Origin: Variovorax paradoxus | GTDB taxonomy: Bacteria; Pseudomonadota; Gammaproteobacteria; Burkholderiales; Burkholderiaceae_C | Length of the DNA stretch: 64,000 bases | NCBI RefSeq assembly: GCF_022009635.1 | Contig: NZ_CP091716.1 | Span: forward strand, 821,001 to 885,000 | Direction: 5' to 3' | Shown: positions 1 through 8,052 of the stretch, piece by piece | How the letters are laid out: the number at the start of each line of letters is the position of its first letter | Position numbering within the stretch: position 1 is the stretch's first letter | The notes under the pieces: model-generated | Databases searched by the model: none | What the model saw: the letters and a program-made list of their open reading frames with translations, nothing else | Told to the model about the DNA's origin: nothing | Translations under genes and position numbers: made by a program

Positions 1-1168
1 GCTTGAGGTCGGCACGGGTGGCCTTGTCGAAGGCTTCCTCGTCGGGGCCGTGCGGCACCATGCAGTTGTGCAGGCTCGCGCCGCCGGGCTTGAAACCGCC
101 CGGCTTGGCGTCGTACTCGCCCAGCACCAGGCCCATGAATTCGCTCATGAGGTTGCGGTGGAACCACGGCGGACGGAAGGTGTTCTCCATGACCATCCAG
201 CGCGGCGGGAAGATCACGAAGTCGCAGTTGGCGGTGCCGGGCGTGTCGCTGGGCGAGGTCAGCACGGTGAAGATCGACGGATCGGGATGGTCGAAGCTGA
301 TCGAGCCGATCACCATGAAGTGCGCCGTGTCGTACTTCACCGGCGACAGGTTGCCGTGCCAGGCGACCACGTTGAAGGGCGACTGCTTCATCGGCGCCTG
401 CCAGAAGCGGCCGCCGAACTTCTTGACGATCTCGTAGCCGCCTTCTTCGGTTTCGAAGGCCGCCACCGGCGCCTGGAAGTCGCGCGCGTTGGCCAGGCCG
501 TTCGAGCCGATGGGGCCGAGTTCGGGCAGGCGGAAATGCGCGCCGTAGTTCTCGCACACGTAGCCGCGCGAGAGGCCGTCGGGCAGCGCCACCTTGAAGG
601 CCATGCCGCGCGGCAGCACCGCGATCTCGCCGGGCTTCACGTCGAGCACGCCGAGTTCGGTGGTGATGACCAGGCGGCCCTGCTGGGGCACCAGCAGCAT
701 CTCGCCGTCGGCGTTGACGAAGGCGCGGCGCTCCATCGAGCGGCCCGCCAGGTACATCAGCGAGCCGATGCCCACCTGCGACTCGGCGTCGCCGTTGGCC
801 GCGATGGTGTGCATGCCGTCGATGAAGTCGGCGCCTTCCGCGCCGTCCAGCGGCTGCGGATGCCAGCGCAGCGGCTCGGGCGGCAGCGCGATCTCGCGGT
901 CGGCGCCGGTGGTCCAGTGCGGCTGTGCATACGGCTGGTAGCGGCCCGACACCACCGAGGGCTGGCGGCGGTACAGCCAGGTGCGGCGGTTCTCGTGGCG
1001 CGGCGCGGTGAAGGCGGTGCCGGAGATCAGCTCGGTGTAGAGGTCCAGCGGGCCGCGCTGCGGGTTGTTGCGGCCCTGGGGCAGGGCGCCGGGCACCGCC
1101 TCGGAGGCGTACTCGTTGCCGAATCCGCTCTGGTAGCGCCGTTCGGAGGGCGGGGTTGCTTGGGTCAT
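1..1168 (-). CDS. hmgA: Homogentisate 1,2-dioxygenase (3' end cut by window)
   Basis: Opens the aromatic ring of homogentisate to maleylacetoacetate with Fe(II) and O2, the central step of tyrosine/phenylacetate-type catabolism. The protein starts [19 protein letters not shown], the typical N-terminus of the family. The C-terminal half holds the iron-binding region: [11 protein letters not shown] supplies a His and a Glu, and [10 protein letters not shown] supplies the last His. About 389 codons are visible and the frame is still open at base 1, so roughly the last 40-50 residues are missing. It is the last visible gene of a leftward operon, 59 bp after the DUF2783 gene. Family assignment is very secure. 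Confidence 0.97.
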   Translation of the reverse strand, partial: MTQATPPSERRYQSGFGNEYASEAVPGALPQGRNNPQRGPLDLYTELISGTAFTAPRHENRRTWLYRRQPSVVSGRYQPYAQPHWTTGADREIALPPEPLRWHPQPLDGAEGADFIDGMHTIAANGDAESQVGIGSLMYLAGRSMERRAFVNADGEMLLVPQQGRLVITTELGVLDVKPGEIAVLPRGMAFKVALPDGLSRGYVCENYGAHFRLPELGPIGSNGLANARDFQAPVAAFETEEGGYEIVKKFGGRFWQAPMKQSPFNVVAWHGNLSPVKYDTAHFMVIGSISFDHPDPSIFTVLTSPSDTPGTANCDFVIFPPRWMVMENTFRPPWFHRNLMSEFMGLVLGEYDAKPGGFKPGGASLHNCMVPHGPDEEAFDKATRADLK

Positions 1169-1227
1169 GTGTTTTCTCTTTCGAAAAATCGCGATGAGGT
1201 TGGAATGCGTGAATGTGGGTGAAACGC

Positions 1228-1440
1228 TCAGCCGGCGCGCGCCGCGTCGAAGGCTTCGCGCAGCACGGCCAGCGATCCGACGTGGTTGGCCAGCACCAGC
1301 ACCAGGCGCGCGTTGAAGGCGTGGCTCTCTTCGTTGGAAAGCCCCTGGTGCGCTTCGATGAGCGCCTCGTAGAAATCGTCGGGCGCCTCGAGGTTGGGCG
1401 TGGTGATCAGTGTTTGCGGTTGTGCTTGCATGGCGTTCAT
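1228..1440 (-). CDS. Small DUF2783 protein, candidate MhaB-type coupling protein
   Basis: A 70-residue acidic, soluble protein with no signal peptide or membrane segment. It contains the DUF2783-like core [19 protein letters not shown]. Its ATG overlaps the TGA of the upstream FAD monooxygenase (ATGA), so the two are translationally coupled. A second in-frame ATG lies at 1431. Known: 3-hydroxyphenylacetate 6-hydroxylase of Pseudomonas putida U is a flavoprotein (MhaA) plus a very small coupling protein (MhaB) whose product is homogentisate. Size, coupling and the hmgA neighbour fit that pair. Equating this protein with MhaB is an inference that was not checked by alignment. Confidence 0.8.
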   Translation of the reverse strand: MNAMQAQPQTLITTPNLEAPDDFYEALIEAHQGLSNEESHAFNARLVLVLANHVGSLAVLREAFDAARAG

Positions 1441-3077
1441 GCCTTGGCCAGTGCGCGGTCGACGGCCGCGCGGATGAGGGTGGGCGTGGGCCTGCGCCAG
1501 CGCGCGCACACGTGCTGGTCGGGCCGCAGCAGGTAGACGGTGCCGGGCTGCGCGTCGTAGCGCCGGGTGGCGAGCTCGCCGCCGGCAGTGGCGCTGTCTT
1601 CCACACGCACCACGTGCAGCGGAAGCTCGCATTCCTTCAATGCCCGCAGGCTGCGTTCGGCGGCTTCGCCCTGGCCGAACACCAGCGCGGTGAAGCGCTC
1701 GGCATGGCACTCGCGCAGCAGCCAGCCGGTGCTGCCGTCGGCGCGCACCACGGGCGCGTCGGCCGCCGCGGCGCCGGGCACCATCGCGCCGGCGAAGGCC
1801 TCGGCGTCCGGCGTGTTGAGCGGCGAATCGCGCAGCACCGTGGCCACCGACAGCCGCCCGCTGTTGACCAGCGTGCGCGCGAAGGCATGGCGCCGGGTCA
1901 GCTCCAGCACCGCGTCGCGGAACAGGCGGCTCACGTCGCTCTTGGGCGTGATGAAGTCGGTGGCGCGCGTGGAGTTGCGGATGTTCTCGTCGGCCGCGAA
2001 CTCGCGCTCGCTGGCATAGCTGTCGAGCAGCGCATCGGGCGCCTGGCCCTGCACCACGGCCGCTAGCTTCCAGGCGAGGTTGTCCGCGTCCTGCACGCCC
2101 GAGTTGGCGCCGCGCGCGCCGAACGGCGACACGCCGTGCGCCGAATCGCCCGCGAACAGCACGCGGCCGTGGCGGAAGTGCGCCATGCGCTGGCAGGCGA
2201 AGGTGTAGACGCTGGCCCAGCCGATCTGGAACTGCACGCCCTCGAAGCCGATGCTGTCGAGCAGCGCGCGCACCCGCGGCGTGATGTTCTCGGGCTTGCG
2301 CTCTTCCGCCGGGTCGGCGTCCCAGCCGAGCTGGAAGTCGACGCGCCACATGCCGTCGGCCTGCTTGTGCAGCAGCACGCTCTGGCCGGGGTGGAACGAG
2401 GGATCGAACCAGAAGCGGCGCTCTGTGGGCAACTGCGCGTCCATCGTGATGTCGGCGATCAGGAAGCGGTCGCGGAACACGCGGCCCTTGGCTTCCTGGC
2501 CCAGCAGCTGGCGCAGATTGGAGCGCGAGCCGTCGCAGGCCGCGACGTAGCCGGCCTGCAGCCGGTAGTCGCCGTCGGGCGTTTCCACCGTGAGCACGGC
2601 GCCGTCTTCGCGCTGCTCGATGCCGGTGACCTTGCTGTTCCAGCGCAGGTCGATCAGCGGCAGCGCGGCCACGCGCTCGACGAGATAGCCCTCGACGTAG
2701 TACTGCTGCAGGTTGATGAATGCCGGGCGCTCGTGGCCCGGCTCGGGCAGCAGGTCGAAGCGGTAGACCTGCTCGTCGTGGAAGAACACCTTGCCCACGT
2801 TCCACGACACGCCCTTGTCGACCATGCGGTCGCCGCAGCCGAGGCGGTCGAACACTTCGAGCGTGCGCTTGGCGAAGCAGATCGCGCGCGAGCCGCTCGA
2901 AAGGGTGTTGTCGTTGTCGAGCAGCACCACGGGCACCTGCCGCAATGCGAGGTCGATGGCCAGCGTGAGGCCCACCGGGCCGGCGCCGACGATCACGACG
3001 GGATGGTGCGCCGGTGCCGCCGCGTCCTGGTCGGCGTGGTGCTTGTAGTCGAAGCGCAGGCTTTGGTAGTCGATCAC
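1437..3077 (-). CDS. FAD-dependent aromatic monooxygenase, MhaA/PheA-TfdB type
   Basis: A class A flavoprotein hydroxylase of 546 residues. The FAD Rossmann motif [14 protein letters not shown] is near residue 25, and the second FAD motif is [20 protein letters not shown]. The C-terminal thioredoxin-like extension is typical of phenol/3-hydroxyphenylpropionate hydroxylases. No ATG lies near the N-terminus. The start chosen is the GTG at 3077, preceded by GGAGACAA. It sits between an MBL-fold gene and the coupled DUF2783 and hmgA genes, so the likely product is homogentisate and the likely substrate 3-hydroxyphenylacetate. 4-Hydroxyphenylacetate 1-hydroxylase or another phenol remains possible. 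Confidence 0.88.
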   Translation of the reverse strand: MIDYQSLRFDYKHHADQDAAAPAHHPVVIVGAGPVGLTLAIDLALRQVPVVLLDNDNTLSSGSRAICFAKRTLEVFDRLGCGDRMVDKGVSWNVGKVFFHDEQVYRFDLLPEPGHERPAFINLQQYYVEGYLVERVAALPLIDLRWNSKVTGIEQREDGAVLTVETPDGDYRLQAGYVAACDGSRSNLRQLLGQEAKGRVFRDRFLIADITMDAQLPTERRFWFDPSFHPGQSVLLHKQADGMWRVDFQLGWDADPAEERKPENITPRVRALLDSIGFEGVQFQIGWASVYTFACQRMAHFRHGRVLFAGDSAHGVSPFGARGANSGVQDADNLAWKLAAVVQGQAPDALLDSYASEREFAADENIRNSTRATDFITPKSDVSRLFRDAVLELTRRHAFARTLVNSGRLSVATVLRDSPLNTPDAEAFAGAMVPGAAAADAPVVRADGSTGWLLRECHAERFTALVFGQGEAAERSLRALKECELPLHVVRVEDSATAGGELATRRYDAQPGTVYLLRPDQHVCARWRRPTPTLIRAAVDRALAKA

Positions 3078-3109
3078 GTACTTGTCTCCGTGTCCTTTGT
3101 CCTTGTCTT

Positions 3110-3220
3110 GCTCCTTCCCCCGCTGGGGGAAGGTTGGGATGGGGGCAGGCGGCTGTCGATGCCGCGCGGCGTTCAAGGCCGTCAGCCCCCACCCCAACCC
3201 TCCCCCGGAAGGGGAGGGAG
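3110..3220. repeat. Inverted pair of GC-rich hairpin repeats
   Basis: Two related units face each other between the monooxygenase and MBL genes. The first has the hairpin CCTTCCCCC/GGGGGAAGG (3113-3133) followed by TTGGGATGGGGGC. The second carries the inverted version, GCCCCCACCCCAACCC, then a CCCCC/GGAAGGGG hairpin. This layout is typical of interspersed REP-like elements in proteobacteria. Being inside an operon, it may affect mRNA stability or reduce expression of the downstream genes; it has no T-run. Confidence 0.7.
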
Positions 3221-3229
3221 AAATACCGA

Positions 3230-4189
3230 TCAGCCTTCGAGGGCCTTCCACATCTCGATGTCGCGCTCGGCCGTCCACACGCGCGGATCGGCGTGGCCCG
3301 AGGCCTCGTCGTACGCGCGGCTCACGTCGAAAGGCATGCAGTGGTCGAAGATCACCCACTGGCTGTACTTGGGCTTGAGCTTGGCGTAGGTTTCCTTGTA
3401 GACCGCGTTCAGGTCGCGGCCGGCCTTCACGCCTTCCTGCACGCTGGCGTACACGTCGGAGATGAAGTCGCGCGTGCCCGTCAGGCCCTCGGCGACGGCT
3501 TCGGGCGTGGTGAGCGCGGCGCCGCGGCCCGGCACCAGCGCCACGGGCTTGAGCGCGGCGATGTTGTCCAGCGTCTGCGGCCAGTCCTTGAAGTAGGCGT
3601 CGCCCGCGTACGGCGTGGCGCCGAACTCGACCAGGTCGCCCGACAGCAGTGTGCGTTCCTGCGGCAGCCAGACGACGGTGTCGCCCTTGGTGTGGCCGCG
3701 GCCCAGCTGGATGAGTTGCACCTCGAGCTTGCCCAGCCACAGCGTCATCTTGCCGGTGAAGGTCATGGTGGGCCAGGTCAGGCCCGGGGGCACGGTCTCG
3801 ACGTTCTGGAACAGGCGCGGGAAGCGGCCGATTTCGCTGGCCTTGTCTTGCTCGCCGCGCTCGACGATCAGGTCGCGCGTGTCCTGGCTGGCCAGCACGT
3901 GTTCGGCGCCGTAGCCCGCCGCGCCCAGCACGCGCACCGCGTGGTAGTGCGTGAGCACCACGTACTTGATGGGCTTGTCGGTCACCTCGCGGATGCGGCG
4001 CACCACGTCGGCGGCCATGGCGGGCGTGGCCTGGGTGTCGGCCACCAGCACGCAGTCGTCGCCGATCACGATGCCGGTGTTGGGGTCGCCTTCGGCGGTG
4101 TAGGCCCAGGCATGTTCGGAGATCTGGCTGAAGGTGATCTTCTTCTCTTCCATGTCGGCCTGGCTGGCGAATTTCTTGGCTTGGCTCAT
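3230..4189 (-). CDS. MBL-fold hydrolase-like protein with degenerate metal site
   Basis: A 319-residue soluble metallo-beta-lactamase-fold protein and the first gene of the homogentisate operon. The first motif reads THYHAVR at about residue 80 rather than HxHxDH. The two leading His are kept, but the Asp and third His that normally bind the second metal are absent. The later ligands are present in GRGHTKGDT and LLSGDLVE. It may be a mono-zinc hydrolase or a non-classical enzyme acting on an aromatic ester, lactone or thioester; the substrate cannot be read from sequence. The start is the first Met in frame, about 150 bp from the divergent IclR gene. Confidence 0.85.
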   Translation of the reverse strand: MSQAKKFASQADMEEKKITFSQISEHAWAYTAEGDPNTGIVIGDDCVLVADTQATPAMAADVVRRIREVTDKPIKYVVLTHYHAVRVLGAAGYGAEHVLASQDTRDLIVERGEQDKASEIGRFPRLFQNVETVPPGLTWPTMTFTGKMTLWLGKLEVQLIQLGRGHTKGDTVVWLPQERTLLSGDLVEFGATPYAGDAYFKDWPQTLDNIAALKPVALVPGRGAALTTPEAVAEGLTGTRDFISDVYASVQEGVKAGRDLNAVYKETYAKLKPKYSQWVIFDHCMPFDVSRAYDEASGHADPRVWTAERDIEMWKALEG

Positions 4190-4219
4190 CGGGTGTCTCC
4201 GTCGGTGGGGTGGAATTTG

Positions 4220-4259
4220 AAATTCGTTTAGGTCGAACGAATTTGCGGTTAACGAATTT
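4220..4259. promoter_or_regulatory. Inverted-repeat operator between homogentisate operon and iclR gene
   Basis: The AT-rich intergenic region contains a perfect inverted repeat, AAATTCGTT (4220-4228) and AACGAATTT (4236-4244), with a 7-bp spacer. A further copy of the right half, AACGAATTT, lies at 4251-4259. Position between divergent genes and symmetry suit binding by the adjacent IclR protein. No promoter boxes could be assigned with confidence. Confidence 0.65.
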
Positions 4260-4334
4260 TTGAAGTGTAAGCGCCGGATCAGTTAATGTCTAATCCCTTC
4301 TTCATGAACGAACAACCGGACGCCAAAGGCAGCC

Positions 4335-5195
4335 ATGGCCACTGACACCGACCGCGCCCAGCGCGGCATCCAGAGCATCGAGGTCGGCGGCCAGCTGCTG
4401 CGGGCGCTGGTGCACCACGGCCGTCCCATGGCGCTGAAGGACCTGGCGCGCGAGGCCGACATGACGGCCGCCAAGGCGCACCCGTACATGGTCAGCTTCG
4501 GGCGCCTGGGTCTCATCGAGCAGGACCGCGCCAGCGGCCACTATCTGCTCGGCCCGCTCGCCTTGCAACTGGGGCTCATCAGCCTGCAGCAGGCCGACCC
4601 GGTGCACATCGCCACGCCGCTGATCGGCCAGCTCGCGCAGCAGATCGGCCATACCGTGGCGCTGGCCGTGTGGGGGGCGCGCGGCGCGACCATCGTCCGC
4701 ACGGCCGAATCGCCGTCGCCGGTGCACGTGAACATGCGGCACGGCACGGTGTTCTCGCTGACCAACACCGCCTCGGGCCGCGTCTTCGCCACCTACCTGG
4801 ACGCCGAGGTGGTGCGCAGCCTGCTCGAGGAAGAACGCCAGCGCCAGAAACAGCGCAAGGGCGGCGAGCCACCGCCGCCGGCCGGCATGCCGCCGGTGCA
4901 GCCGCTGCCTTCATGGAGCGACTTCGAGCGCCAGCTGAAAGAGGTGCGCGACCACGGCATCAGCCGCTCCGACGGCGAGGTCATCGAAGGCGTGAGCGCG
5001 ATGGCCGCGCCGGTCTTCGATCACACTGGCGCCATCGTGCTGGCCGTCACCGCCATCGGCCCGGCCGGCATCTTCAACACAGCGTGGGACGGTGAGATTT
5101 CCCGCGCGCTCAGGGCCTGCGCGGACACCGTGTCCCAGCGCCTGGGCGCCACCGCCGTTCCCGCCCCCGCGAATTCCCCCAAACCAGAGCGATGA
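4335..5195 (+). CDS. IclR-family transcriptional regulator
   Basis: A 286-residue regulator. The N-terminal winged helix includes ALKDLAREADMTAAKAHPYMVSF (residues about 33-55), followed by an IclR effector domain with the typical end DGEVIEGVSAMAAPVFD. A Pro/Gln/Lys-rich insert at about residues 172-195 (RQKQRKGGEPPPPAGM) interrupts the effector domain, which is unusual. It is divergent from the homogentisate operon and probably controls it through the inverted repeat at 4220-4259. The ligand is likely an aromatic intermediate such as homogentisate or a hydroxyphenylacetate, by context only. Its stop overlaps the next start (ATGA). Confidence 0.92.
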   Translation: MATDTDRAQRGIQSIEVGGQLLRALVHHGRPMALKDLAREADMTAAKAHPYMVSFGRLGLIEQDRASGHYLLGPLALQLGLISLQQADPVHIATPLIGQLAQQIGHTVALAVWGARGATIVRTAESPSPVHVNMRHGTVFSLTNTASGRVFATYLDAEVVRSLLEEERQRQKQRKGGEPPPPAGMPPVQPLPSWSDFERQLKEVRDHGISRSDGEVIEGVSAMAAPVFDHTGAIVLAVTAIGPAGIFNTAWDGEISRALRACADTVSQRLGATAVPAPANSPKPER

Positions 5196-5941
5196 CGCCC
5201 GTCACACCAGAAAACACCTCCACCTTCGAAGCAGTACAGGCGGCCGCACGGCTGCTGCGCGATGCCCGGCGCATCGTCGTGTTCTCCGGCGCCGGACTGT
5301 CCCGCGCCTCCGGCATCCCGACCTACCGCGACGCCGACGGCCTCTGGAAGAGCCAGAACGCCCTGCAGTTTTCCCACGCCGAAGACCTGGCGCGCGACCC
5401 GTCGGGTTTCACCAAGTTCTGGGCGCAGCGCATGTCGGTGATCGAATCGGCGCAGCCCAACCCTGGCCACGCCGCGCTTGCCACGCTGCAGCGGCTGCGC
5501 CCCGCCACCCGGCTTGTCACCCAGAACGTCGACGGCCTGCTCTCGCTGGCGGGCGGGCAGGACGTGCTCGAACTGCACGGCTCGCTGCGCCGCTGGCGCT
5601 GCGACCGCTGCGGCAACCGCAGCGGCCCCTGGCCCTTCCACCGCTGCCTGCGCTGCGGCTCGCACGCACGGCCCGACGTCGTGATGTTCGGCGAGATGCT
5701 GAATGCCGGCGTGCTGCTCGACGCGCAAGTGGCCGCGCAGGAGTGCGATCTGTTCATGGTGGTGGGCAGCACCACCATCGTCTATCCCGCGGCCGAGTTG
5801 CCGCAGACGGCGCTGGCGCACGGCGCGCGGTTGATCACGCTGAACCTGGAGCCGCTGCCGCACCTGGACGATGCGGCCTCCGTGGTGCTGCGGGGCGCGT
5901 CGGAAGACCTGTTGCCGAAGTTGCTGGCGGGTTGGGGCTGA
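5192..5941 (+). CDS. Sir2-family NAD-dependent deacylase (sirtuin)
   Basis: A 249-residue sirtuin that would remove acyl groups from lysines using NAD+. Motifs in order are VVFSGAGLSRASGIPTYR (NAD binding), TQNVDGLLS, the catalytic His in LELHGSL, a zinc-ribbon CDRCG and CLRCG pair, RPDVVMFGEML, and VGSTTIVYPAAEL. The last motif carries ST where many sirtuins have TS. It overlaps the IclR gene by 4 bp, so the two are translationally coupled. Coupling to a catabolic regulator suggests control of acyl-CoA enzymes or of the regulator itself, which is inference. Length is normal for a bacterial sirtuin. Confidence 0.95.
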   Translation: MTPVTPENTSTFEAVQAAARLLRDARRIVVFSGAGLSRASGIPTYRDADGLWKSQNALQFSHAEDLARDPSGFTKFWAQRMSVIESAQPNPGHAALATLQRLRPATRLVTQNVDGLLSLAGGQDVLELHGSLRRWRCDRCGNRSGPWPFHRCLRCGSHARPDVVMFGEMLNAGVLLDAQVAAQECDLFMVVGSTTIVYPAAELPQTALAHGARLITLNLEPLPHLDDAASVVLRGASEDLLPKLLAGWG

Positions 5942-6031
5942 ACTCAAGCAGGCCTTTGCCGGGACGAAGGTCTAAACTCTCGCGCCCGTGAGGCACCGCC
6001 AGCTCGCGCTTCCGCATACCCTTTTTCATAG

Positions 6032-7048
6032 ATGGCTCCCGCAAAACTCTGGTTGTCGATATTTCTGACGGGCTTTGCTGTCTATACGGGCTTGTTGTTC
6101 CAGACTCTGATCACGCCCATTCCCTACGGTGACCTGGCGCGCATCGGCCGCATTTCAGACCATGAATTCGGCTGGCGCATCGAGCCGCCGCGTGTCGCGG
6201 CCACGCTGCTGGATGCAGCCCCCATCGAGCAGGCCGAGATTCTGGTGATCGGCGACAGCTTTTCGGCCACGCATCTATGGCAGTCGCGGCTGGCAGAAAA
6301 GGGTCATGCAGTGACGACGATATTCTGGGATTCGATCGACAACAGGCTGTGCGACAACTTCGACGATTGGCTCGCGGCGGCGGGTTTCCGCGGCAAGCTG
6401 GTGATCGCAGAAAGCGTGGAGCGCCTTCTGGCGCTGCGGCTTACGAACTCGCAAAAGTGCGGCGACATGACGGCGCCGCTCGCCGCCCGTGTCGAACCGC
6501 TCTCCCCACCGCCGGATCACGTACCCGGATTTGCCCTGAACTGGGACGCGCAAATCGTTTCAGGCTGGCTGACGGCCCGCTGTACTCGCGCGGCCATCGC
6601 CGGGAAGGTGCGCCGTGACTGCGATCAACAGACCCAAGCCTTGCCTGTTGAAAACGGATGCCTGCTTTTCAGCCATCGACGCTGCGACATGGCGTTGTTT
6701 CTGAGGGGCGACCAGCAACTGGGAGAGATCGCGCCAATGCATCTGACGCAGATGCAGGCATTCACGCAGGCACATGCGAAAGTGCCGATCCTGTGGATGG
6801 TGGTGCCGAACAAATGGACTACTTACCTGGAGCCGTCGCATTCGCAAGCGTTCGTCAAGGCGCTACGCCAGACCGATCTGGGGCCTGACCTCTTCACCTT
6901 CGCGGTGGAGGAGAAGACGAAGATGAAAGACTTCTACTTCCCCAACGACACCCATATTTCGACACAGGGCCAGCTCGTGCTGGGCGATCGGATGGTGAAA
7001 GCAGTCGAGCAGAAGCTGGGCGCTGCGACCGCGCCTGCGGGCGACTGA
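6032..7048 (+). CDS. Membrane-anchored SGNH/AlgX-like protein
   Basis: A 338-residue protein with one N-terminal membrane segment (about residues 6-26) and a periplasmic SGNH-type domain. The nucleophile block is ILVIGDSFSATH near residue 72. The late block FYFPNDTHISTQG supplies the Asp-x-x-His pair, as in AlgJ/AlgX-type O-acetyltransferases. No MBOAT acyltransferase partner, which normally accompanies such proteins, is nearby. Its base composition is less GC-rich than that of its neighbours, which may point to a separate origin. The activity (acetyl transfer or esterase) and the substrate are unknown. Confidence 0.7.
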   Translation: MAPAKLWLSIFLTGFAVYTGLLFQTLITPIPYGDLARIGRISDHEFGWRIEPPRVAATLLDAAPIEQAEILVIGDSFSATHLWQSRLAEKGHAVTTIFWDSIDNRLCDNFDDWLAAAGFRGKLVIAESVERLLALRLTNSQKCGDMTAPLAARVEPLSPPPDHVPGFALNWDAQIVSGWLTARCTRAAIAGKVRRDCDQQTQALPVENGCLLFSHRRCDMALFLRGDQQLGEIAPMHLTQMQAFTQAHAKVPILWMVVPNKWTTYLEPSHSQAFVKALRQTDLGPDLFTFAVEEKTKMKDFYFPNDTHISTQGQLVLGDRMVKAVEQKLGAATAPAGD

Positions 7049-7070
7049 AGCGCCAGACGGGGCAAGGGCC

Positions 7071-7292
7071 TCAGCCTCTTTTGCCACCCAGCAAAACCAG
7101 CGCCCCGCCCACTACGATCACCGCCACCCCGGCCCATGCCGGCAGGTTGACGGTCTGCTTCTCTTTCACCGAGAACTCCAGCGGCCCCAACTTGGCTTGA
7201 TGGGTTTCCTTGGTGAAGCTGAAGCTTCCCAGGGCCAGCACGGCGAGGCCGGCCACGATCAGCAGGATGCCGACGATGCGTGTTGCGTTCAT
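7071..7292 (-). CDS. Small two-TM membrane protein
   Basis: A 73-residue protein with two hydrophobic helices (about residues 6-24 and 51-68) joined by a polar loop (KETHQAKLGPLEFSVKEKQT). The C-terminus ends GGKRG. It sits 28 bp downstream of the Mla-type auxiliary lipoprotein gene on the same strand, so it may be the last gene of that operon. No function is recognised. Confidence 0.65.
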   Translation of the reverse strand: MNATRIVGILLIVAGLAVLALGSFSFTKETHQAKLGPLEFSVKEKQTVNLPAWAGVAVIVVGGALVLLGGKRG

Positions 7293-7320
7293 GGTGTAGC
7301 TCCTCCGTTCCAGCCGCAGG

Positions 7321-8034
7321 TTACTGCCGGGGCGGTTGCTGCTGCAACTGGTCGACCCACTGCACCACCTCGGCCACGGCCGCGTCGCTGGCGGCGATCA
7401 GCGCTTTCACGCCGCCGGGCGCGTCGGCGCTCGGGGCGGGGCTGCGCACGGTGAACACGCGCTGGCCCAGCACGCGGTCGCCGCCGGGGGTGCCGCGGAT
7501 CAGCGTGGCGCGCAGGCGCACCAGGCCCGTGCTGGCGCTGGCCGAATCGAAATAGTGGGTGAACTCGTCGAGCGAGATGCGCAGCGTGTCGGGCACTTCG
7601 CCCTTGCTGCGCGAGATGGTCGCGCTTTCTTCCGGGCCGAGCACCATGCGGCGCTCCGACAGCGTGTCGCGCAGCCGCTGGCGCAGCAGTTGCGCCGGCG
7701 GCATGCTCCAGCGCGACTGTCCGTAGGGCCGCAGTTCGTTGGCGTCGGCGTAGCCCAGGCGGTAGAGGATCTGCGTGCCGTCCAGGCGGCTGTTGCTCTC
7801 GAACTCGGCCAGCGCCAGCGTGGGGCGCATCTGCGCCGGCGCCGAAGCCGGGGCTTGCGCGGTGGCGGCCGGGCCGGGACCGAAGTCGTACAGCGCGGCG
7901 CGCGCGGGCTTGTCGGGCAGCGCGCCGCAGCCGGCGGCCAGCAGCGCGAAGCCTATGGCCAACGCCGCAGCGGCAGCAGCACGGCACGGCCTGGCCAGGG
8001 ATCGGATGGCGTGGATGGTGGCGTTCATGGTCAT
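7321..8034 (-). CDS. ABC-type transport auxiliary lipoprotein (PqiC/YmbA-like)
   Basis: A 237-residue lipoprotein. The signal peptide ends in the lipobox LLAAGC (Cys about 36), followed by an ABC-transport auxiliary domain with PARAALYDFGPGP and a conserved core ending RVFTVRSPAPSADAPGGVKALIAASD. Members of this family sit at the outer membrane and work with MCE-domain proteins in lipid transport. It is 18 bp downstream of the MlaD-like gene in the same operon and probably replaces the soluble MlaC carrier, which is absent. Start at 8034, or at the second Met at 8028. Confidence 0.88.
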   Translation of the reverse strand: MTMNATIHAIRSLARPCRAAAAAALAIGFALLAAGCGALPDKPARAALYDFGPGPAATAQAPASAPAQMRPTLALAEFESNSRLDGTQILYRLGYADANELRPYGQSRWSMPPAQLLRQRLRDTLSERRMVLGPEESATISRSKGEVPDTLRISLDEFTHYFDSASASTGLVRLRATLIRGTPGGDRVLGQRVFTVRSPAPSADAPGGVKALIAASDAAVAEVVQWVDQLQQQPPRQ

Positions 8035-8052
8035 GATGGCCTCTTGTCTCCC

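Noticed and set aside
3110..3220. Intrinsic terminator between MBL and monooxygenase genes
   Set aside because: Hairpins are present but no T-run follows on the coding strand; layout fits an interspersed repeat pair better.
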